Both the position numbers and the translations under genes were made by a program. From Helichrysum umbraculigerum (lineage: Eukaryota; Streptophyta; Magnoliopsida; Asterales; Asteraceae), in contig CATIUR010000001.1 of NCBI GenBank assembly GCA_949592205.1, positions 215,580,250-215,644,249 on the forward strand: 64,000 bases of DNA, in the 5' to 3' direction. The notes under the pieces are model-generated. The model ran no database searches. It worked only from the letters and a program-made list of their open reading frames with translations, and had not been told where the DNA came from. This document shows positions 57,641 through 64,000 of the stretch, piece by piece (the stretch's first letter is position 1; the number at the start of each line of letters is the position of its first letter).

Positions 57641-59416
57641 ATAACACCCCTCATTCTTTGCAATAATATACTATTATTTTATTCAGAAGTGTATGAATTT
57701 AAAACATATTTATATATTGTACATTAGGATACTGTACATAAACAGTTATCTGTTCCAAACCACACCAAACCAACTGTTTAAAAACTACACAAGTCGGGGC
57801 ATTATGTATTACAAAACTGGGTTTATAACAAAACCATATCAGAGTTTACAAGCTGCCAAACTTTCCCGCAAAAGCATCCACTTCCTGATCACCCACATAT
57901 CAAACATAATCTGCAGGAAGTTAAAATGAGGGATTAGCACGAAGCTAAGTGAATGAATTTATCACATACGCTTCAACTTAGCATAACAATCTGTTTACAG
58001 CAATTAAACGTAAACACATTTCAGTTTCAATTTCAATGAGGATCGGTGGCTCTGGAGGAACCATAATACCCGGGGATTCTCCAGGAACACTTAGCATCAA
58101 TCTGTATGGCCATTACAGAATAGACCGATAACTATTGGTTATTAAACTCATACACAGATCTCAAACACAACAGATGAATCAAAACCTGTGTAATTCACAT
58201 AATAACCATCAAGTCCAACTATACGTTGACCTCAATAGTCTGATACACGTATATTCACATGTCACGTAGATTCATAATCAATAACACAGACTAAACAGTC
58301 TATAAACAATCTACGCTTACTTGTTGCAACCAAACAGTTGTTACAACTAAATCAAAGGTGAGCTCTAAATCCACTCACCGATACCTTGGTCTTCACAAAC
58401 TCAGATTCCAAGTATCACTTATCTTTTGGAGGATCTGAGAATCAAAATCAAATATAAGTTAGTAATCAGGATCAACAATACGTAACTTATATCAATTTAA
58501 ATTCTTATGAACGTAATACAATCAATATTACAATTATCATGTACTATCATGTTATTAATACAAGTTACATTGCAACTTACTAGTGAGAACAAGTTTTTAA
58601 AACTTAAAACAAAACATTGCTGGAACACCCCTTCAAGCCGCCGGCTTCATATGAAGCCGCCGGCTTCATGCTCTTTTCCAAATCCAGTCGTGTACCCGAG
58701 GTCCAAATTAGAAGCCGTTTAGGTGAAGCCGCCGGCTTCAACCCCAAGCCGCCGGCTTCCTCTGTCGTGCAGGGGATTCTCAGGCCTTTCATGGCAGAAC
58801 TCAGCAAGTGTAAAACCAAACAAATAAACCACAAATTCGACCACAGCAACAGTTTGCAGCTTATTTAACATCATTTATAGCTACTATAACATGTTGTATG
58901 CATCAATTTTACACCAATTTATACTAAAGCTTTAAGTGATCATAAGCATGAATTTAAACATGATCATAACTTACCAATTTGATGATGGTGATGATGATAA
59001 TATGATTATGAAGCTCTAATCACTTCCAAATCACAGCTCCACAATTGATTTCTAGGTTTCTAGTTATAAGGATTTTGAAGTTTCTTGAATATTTCTAAAA
59101 GAGGAAAGTAAAGAAAACTTTCCCAAAGAGGAAAGGTTATAAGGCGGTCAAATCTTTACACCGACCCGTAATCACTTAAAACTAGTCCCCTTTTAATCTA
59201 TTGTCTGGAACCTAAAATCATTTTACGAGAAACTTATTTTATTTTACCGTGAACTATAGTAAATTAAAACAAACAATAATTCACTATACACAATAAGTCC
59301 TGAGACCTATTTATCTAAGTTTCTCAATTTAACAGATAATACCAAATAATTTCTAAAACAATTAAATACGCAATTTAAATAATAGGAATTACCAGACTGC
59401 AGGAGAGGATGTTACA
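57641..59416 (-). repeat. 3' LTR of Tekay-2
   Basis: 1,776 bp; on its own strand TGTAACATCC...GGGGTGTTATA, the non-canonical TG...TA pair. The palindrome cluster is at 58632-58765. The flanking TSD would be TAAGG (57636-57640); its partner is outside the window. Confidence 0.88.
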
Positions 59417-59436
59417 AATCTCCCCCCCTTAAGAAG
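59417..59436 (-). other. Polypurine tract of Tekay-2
   Basis: On the element strand TTAAGGGGGGGAGATT precedes the LTR start. Confidence 0.8.
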
Positions 59437-62400
59437 ATTTCGTCCCCGAAATCTCAACATGATCAAACAATCCAGGATATCTAGATTTCATAGATTCTTC
59501 GGTCTCCCAAGTCAAATTAGAACCTAAACTATGTCTCCATTTCACTAAAACCATAGGAATGTGTTTCTTCCTAAGTTTAGTAACCTTTCGATCGACAATT
59601 TCAATAGGTTCTTCAACTAATTTCTGGTTCTGGTCGACTTTCAAGTCTTTCAAATGGAGAATCTGTGATTGATCTTCAACGTTGCACTTTCTCAAATAAC
59701 ATATATTGAACGTGTTATGAATACCAGCAAGTTCAGGAGGAAGATCAAGCTTTACCGACTGATCATTAACAACTTGACTGATTCTGAACGGTCCAATGTA
59801 TCGTGGAGCCAATTTACCTCTTTTCCCAAATCTAATAACACCTTTCCACGGAGAAACTTTAAGATAAACTAACTCACCAGCAGAAAACAAAACTGGTCGT
59901 CTACGCGGATCAGCATACTGTTTCTGTCTATCATGTGCAGTTTTTAACTTTTCTCGTGCAACTGCCACTTTCTCAGCCGTTATCTGAACAATGTCTGGAC
60001 CCACAAATTGTTTCTCACCAGCTTCTAACCAACAAGTAGGCGTTCTGCAACGTCTACCATATAACATCTCGTATGGAGGCATACCGATACTGGAGTGATA
60101 GGAATTGTTGTAAGCAAATTCCACCAACGGTAAATGAGAATCCCAAGAACCTCCATATTCCAAAACACAAGCCCGTAACATATCCTCAAGCATCTGAATC
60201 GTACGCGCTGACTGACCGTCTGTCTGAGGATGATAAGCTGTACTGAGATTCACACGTGTACCTAATTCTTGCTGTAAACTCTGCCAGAAATGAGAAATAA
60301 ACCAAGAATCTCTATCTGATACAATCGACAAAGGAATTCCATGTCTCGAGACAATTTCATTCATATATAACTGTGCAAGCTTACTCAGAGATGCAGTCTC
60401 ACTAGTAGCCAGAAAATGTTCACTTTTGGTCAATCGATCAACAATGACCCAAATCATATCATTACCTCGAGATGTACGCGGAAGTTTAGTCACAAAATCC
60501 ATAGTGATATTTTCCCACTTCCACTTTGGAATTTCTAACTGTTTCAATGACCCATACGGTTTCTGGTGTTCAGCCTTGACCTGAGCACAAATATGACAAG
60601 CACTAACAAACTGTGCAATATCGGTTTTCATCGTGGGCCACCAATATAAAGGTTTCAAATCATTATACATTCGGGTACTGCCGGGATGAACAGATAAACG
60701 TGACTTATAGGCTTCAGTCAAAATCATATCCCGAATACCACCAATCAGAGGAATCCATACACGAGACTGGAAAGTCTTTAATCCTCTAGAATCATCAACT
60801 AATAAATTTTTTCTTTTCAACATGACTTCTGACTTTAAATTATGATCTAATAAGGCTTCTAGCTGTGCATCTTTAATTTTATCCACTAAGTCAGAAGAAA
60901 CATCAACTTTCAAATAATAAATACGGTCAGAAGTACCTTTTCGGCTTAACGCATCAGCAACCACGTTTGCCTTTCCTGGATGGTAACGAATTTCACAATC
61001 ATAATCTTTGATTAGTTCTAACCATCGTCTCTGACGCATATTCAGTTCTTTTTGAGAAAACATGTACTAAAGACTCTTGTGATCTGTACAGATTATACAC
61101 TTTGTACCATAAAAATAATGTCTCCAGATTTTCAGTGCAAACACAACAGCTGTCAGTTCTAAATCATGGGTAGGATAATTTCTTTCATGCTGTTTCAGTT
61201 GCATAGAAGCATAAGCAATAACTCTGTCTCTTTGCATAAGAACACCACCCAAACCAGCATAGGATGCATCACAATAAACAATAAAATCATCTGAGCCATC
61301 TGGCAAAGCTAACACAGGTGCCTGACACAATAACTGCTTTAAGGTCTGAAAAGCTGTCTCCTGTGACTCATCCCACTGAAACTTAATATCTTTTCTTGTC
61401 AATTTGGTTAACGGACCAGCAATCTTTGAAAAGTCTTTAATGAATTTTCTATAATATCCAGCTAGCCCAAGAAAACTTTTGATTTCAGAAGGATTCTTTG
61501 GAACATTCCAATTCATAACAGCTTCAATTTTAGCAGGATCAACTTTGACACCATCATTACAGATAATATGACCCAGAAACTGTACTTCTCGAATCCAGAA
61601 CTCACATTTAGAAAATTTGGCATACAAGTGTTCTCTTTTCAATGTTTCTAACACTATTCTCAAATGCAATTCATGTTCTGATTCAGATTTAGAGTATACC
61701 AGAATATCATCGATAAACACAATAACAAATTTATCAAGAAAAGATCGACAAACACGGTTCATCAAATCCATAAAAACTGCTGGAGCATTAGTCAAACCAA
61801 AAGGCATAACCAGGAATTCAAAATGACCATACCTGGTTCGAAAAACAGTTTTAGGAATATCCTGTTCACGAACACGAACTTGATGATAACCTGATCTCAA
61901 ATCAATCTTAGAATAGAATGAAGACCCCTGCAACTGATCAAATAAATCGTCTATGCGAGGCAGTGGATATTTATTCTTTACTGTTCTTTTATTCAGTTCC
62001 CTATAATCAATACACATACGAAAAGACCCATCCTTCTTTTTCATAAACAAAACTGGGGCACCCCACGGAGAAGAACTAGGTCTAATGAATCCTTTATCCA
62101 ATAACTCCTGTATCTGATTCATCATTTCACGTATTTCAGAAGGAGCTAATCTATAGGGAGCTTTAGCTACAGGCGACGAGCCAGGAACAAGATCAATCTG
62201 ATATTCAACTTCCCTAACCGGTGGTAAACCAGGTAGTTCATCGGGAAATACTTCCGGATATTCAGAAACAACCGGAACATCAGAAATGGATTTCTTTTCT
62301 AATTTCACATCAATCACATAAGCCAGGTAAGACTCACAGCCTTTAGATAACGACTTCCTAGCTTTCATCATAGAAATCAGAGGTATACACTCACCATCCC

Positions 62401-63997
62401 TTTCTCCTCGAGCCACAACATATGACTCTTCAGAAATTGGGATTCTAATCAGCTTATGGTGGCAATCTATACTAGCTTTAAACTGACTCAACCAATCCAT
62501 GCCAACAATCACATCAAAACTTGGAATCGGCATTAACAGAAACGAAATTGGAAAAGTCTGGCCATCAATTACAATATTAGCTCCAGTCACCGAGGTGGTA
62601 ACAGGAACTAACTTTCCACTAACAATCTCTACTTCTAAGGGCTTAGTTATCACAGTAGGAATCAGTTTCAACTTATCACAGAAACACACAGATATAAATG
62701 AGCAGTTTGCTCCAGAATCAAATAAAACACGTGCTGGTACAGAGTTTATAAGAAAAGTACCAGTAATCACATCTTCTGTGTGAACAGCCTCATCGACTGT
62801 CATCTGAAACGCCCTACTAGTAGCTGGCGGAGGATTCTTCCGCTTTTGCCCGGAAGATGACGAACTCCCGACCGAAACCGAACCCTGTTTCCCCGCCTCT
62901 GGACACTGACCAACACGATGCCCTTCTTTCTTACAATGCCAGCACACAAAATTAGGAAACTTGCAGTTCTTGAATTCATGACCAAGCTCACCACATTTAA
63001 CACATTTATTTGTCTGAGGTGTACACGGCCTAGTATGTTTAGACCTGCAAGTACTACACCAGTTGGAACTACCAGAAGAAACACTTTTACTGCCACTGCT
63101 TTTCTGGCCCTGTCGGTTACCCTGCCATCTTTGTTTCCCTTTTCCTGAAGATTCATTTCTGGATTTCTGATCGGATTTATCCTTAGATGGAAAAACTGAA
63201 CCTCTCATATCACTATCAACTGAACGTGCGAGGTTAAAGGCTTGAGATAAAGTACCTGCTAATCTCACAGTGGTACGATAATTAGAAGGTAAAGCATCAA
63301 CAAACTGTTCAATTTTCGTTTTCTCATCCGGGACCCACTGATGAACAAACCTTAACTTTTCAGTAAACTGGGTTATTAGCTCATCCATTGTCATCTTATT
63401 AGTCAATTGAAGATTTACAAACTCCTGTCTGATCCGAGCCATTTCAAAATCTGAACAATACTGATTTCGAACCACTTGATGAAATTCAGACCACTGAATA
63501 GTTTCCTTTTGTTGTTGGGTCAAATGGCCGGTAATGGAATCCCACCAGACCATTGCATCATCCTTAAGACACTGCACTGCATATGGAACTTTAAACTTTT
63601 CCTCACAACAAGTCACTTCAAACTTTCTTTCAATGTTTCTCAACCAATTTAAAGTAACAGTCGGATTAGGACTACCAGAATATTCCGGAGGTTTACTAGC
63701 CATAAAAGTCTTGAAAGAACATGTCTTATTTGTCTGAGATGAGGGAATAGTACCAAATGGATAGATAGGTTGTTGAAATCGTTGCTGAGATGACGCAGCT
63801 TCAGTTTGTCTTTTGAATTCTCTAAGGGAAATCAATTCATCTTCCATTTCGTGCATATAGTCATCTTGATTTGATTCTTCACCAACACGAGTAGAAGTAC
63901 CATCATGAACAGGTGGTTCACTTTGTATGTGCAAAGGAGGAGCATCGGTTCTTGAGGCATTGTTAGGGTTGGCGGTCGTTTGCTCGTTATCTGCCAT
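59429..63997 (-). pseudogene. Gag-Pol polyprotein of Tekay-2, one in-frame stop
   Basis: Start at 63997 (MADNEQTTANPNNASR). Domains in order: retrotransposon gag (SWWD-type helix MVWWDSITGHL); zinc knuckles CVKCGELGHEFKNC and CWHCKKEGHRVGQC; protease LFDSGANCSF; RT with KIDLRSGYHQVRV and FIDDIL; RNase H YCDASYAGLG; then a TAG at 61064-61066 directly after TDHKSL, where Gln is expected (CAG to TAG). The frame continues unchanged: integrase with H-H-C-C (SVHPGS, CHICAQVK), DFVTKLP, SDRDSWF and TDGQSARTIQ, where Ala replaces the catalytic Glu of the DDE triad. A chromodomain follows (EEPIEIVDRKVTKLRKKH to ~YPGLFD). Total about 1,520 codons in one frame. The integrase change implies loss of integration activity even with read-through. 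Confidence 0.9.
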
Positions 63998-64000
63998 ATC

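Larger units (their letters stand above)
47943..64000 (+). mobile_element. Copia/SIRE-like non-autonomous element with gag and a giant second ORF (interrupted, runs off window)
   Basis: Begins with a 1,061-bp 5' LTR (47943-49003) and a Met-type PBS. A Copia-type gag with CCHC knuckles follows, then a spacer, then ORF2. No protease, integrase, RT or RNase H is present between gag and ORF2. It is interrupted by the insert at 54547-56155 and by Tekay-2 from 57641. The 3' LTR is not in the window. The large post-gag ORF recalls the envelope-like region of SIRE/Maximus elements, but pol is missing, so it would need trans help. Confidence 0.75.
57641..64000 (-). mobile_element. Tekay-2, Ty3/Gypsy chromovirus, partial (5' LTR beyond window)
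   Basis: A minus-oriented element inserted in ORF2 of the SIRE-like element. The 3' LTR (57641-59416), PPT and complete gag-pol region are in the window; gag starts three bases from the right edge. The LTR shares both ends and the AAGCCGCCGGCTTC cluster with the solo LTR at 39640. Pol carries a stop codon and an altered integrase catalytic residue. Confidence 0.9.

Overview
The window is nuclear DNA of a flowering plant, almost certainly a eudicot. It has intron-split plant genes, an AT-rich background, long (TA)n tracts, MITEs, hAT relics, Helitron ends and nested LTR retrotransposons of plant-specific lineages. The style of the Ty3/Tekay and Copia elements, and of the large open reading frame carried by the Copia-like one, reminds me of Asteraceae genomes. 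That assignment is memory-based inference and could not be tested here.

Gene-bearing third (about 2.6-16.9 kb). Four convincing host genes lie here. A nuclear gene for mitochondrial ribosomal protein L6 (minus) has an apparent 5' UTR intron. A ten-exon DNMT2/TRDMT1 tRNA cytosine-5 methyltransferase (plus) is complete and can be spliced by eye to 359 residues. An intronless P-class pentatricopeptide-repeat gene (plus) encodes 851 residues. A two-exon AMT2-type ammonium transporter (minus) encodes 491 residues. They share no pathway. MITE-like inserts sit between them and in two of their introns (L6 and AMT).

Transposon-dominated part (about 18-64 kb). It starts with a palindromic MITE and two hAT-type non-autonomous elements; one of these has a perfect 8-bp target duplication. 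Next is a complete, minus-oriented Ty3/Tekay chromovirus at 20.68-31.34 kb. It has two 2,537-bp LTRs, TSD TATAA, PBS, PPT and chromodomain, and is broken by one stop and one frameshift. From 33.4 to 46.9 kb is a mosaic bounded on both sides by (TA)n plus a shared terminal motif. It holds fragments of four unrelated genes (lipoate-protein ligase-like, receptor kinase 3' end, alanine-glyoxylate aminotransferase 2-like 3' end, ankyrin/integrin-linked-type kinase) and is interrupted by two solo Tekay LTRs with intact TSDs. From 47.1 kb to the right edge is a nest. A Tekay LTR is split by a Copia/SIRE-like element that has gag and a very large second ORF but no pol in the window. That element is itself interrupted by a 1.6-kb unclassified insert and by a second Tekay element that runs off the window.

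The most interesting threads are these: a (TA)n-anchored transposon family that appears to carry host gene fragments; clusters of short palindromes in every Tekay LTR, with the motif differing between elements (one motif also recurs in an unrelated insert); consistent non-canonical TG...TA LTR termini in one Tekay subfamily; and a pol-less Copia-type element with a giant second ORF. All coordinates, splice sites and homology calls come from reading the sequence without database searches.
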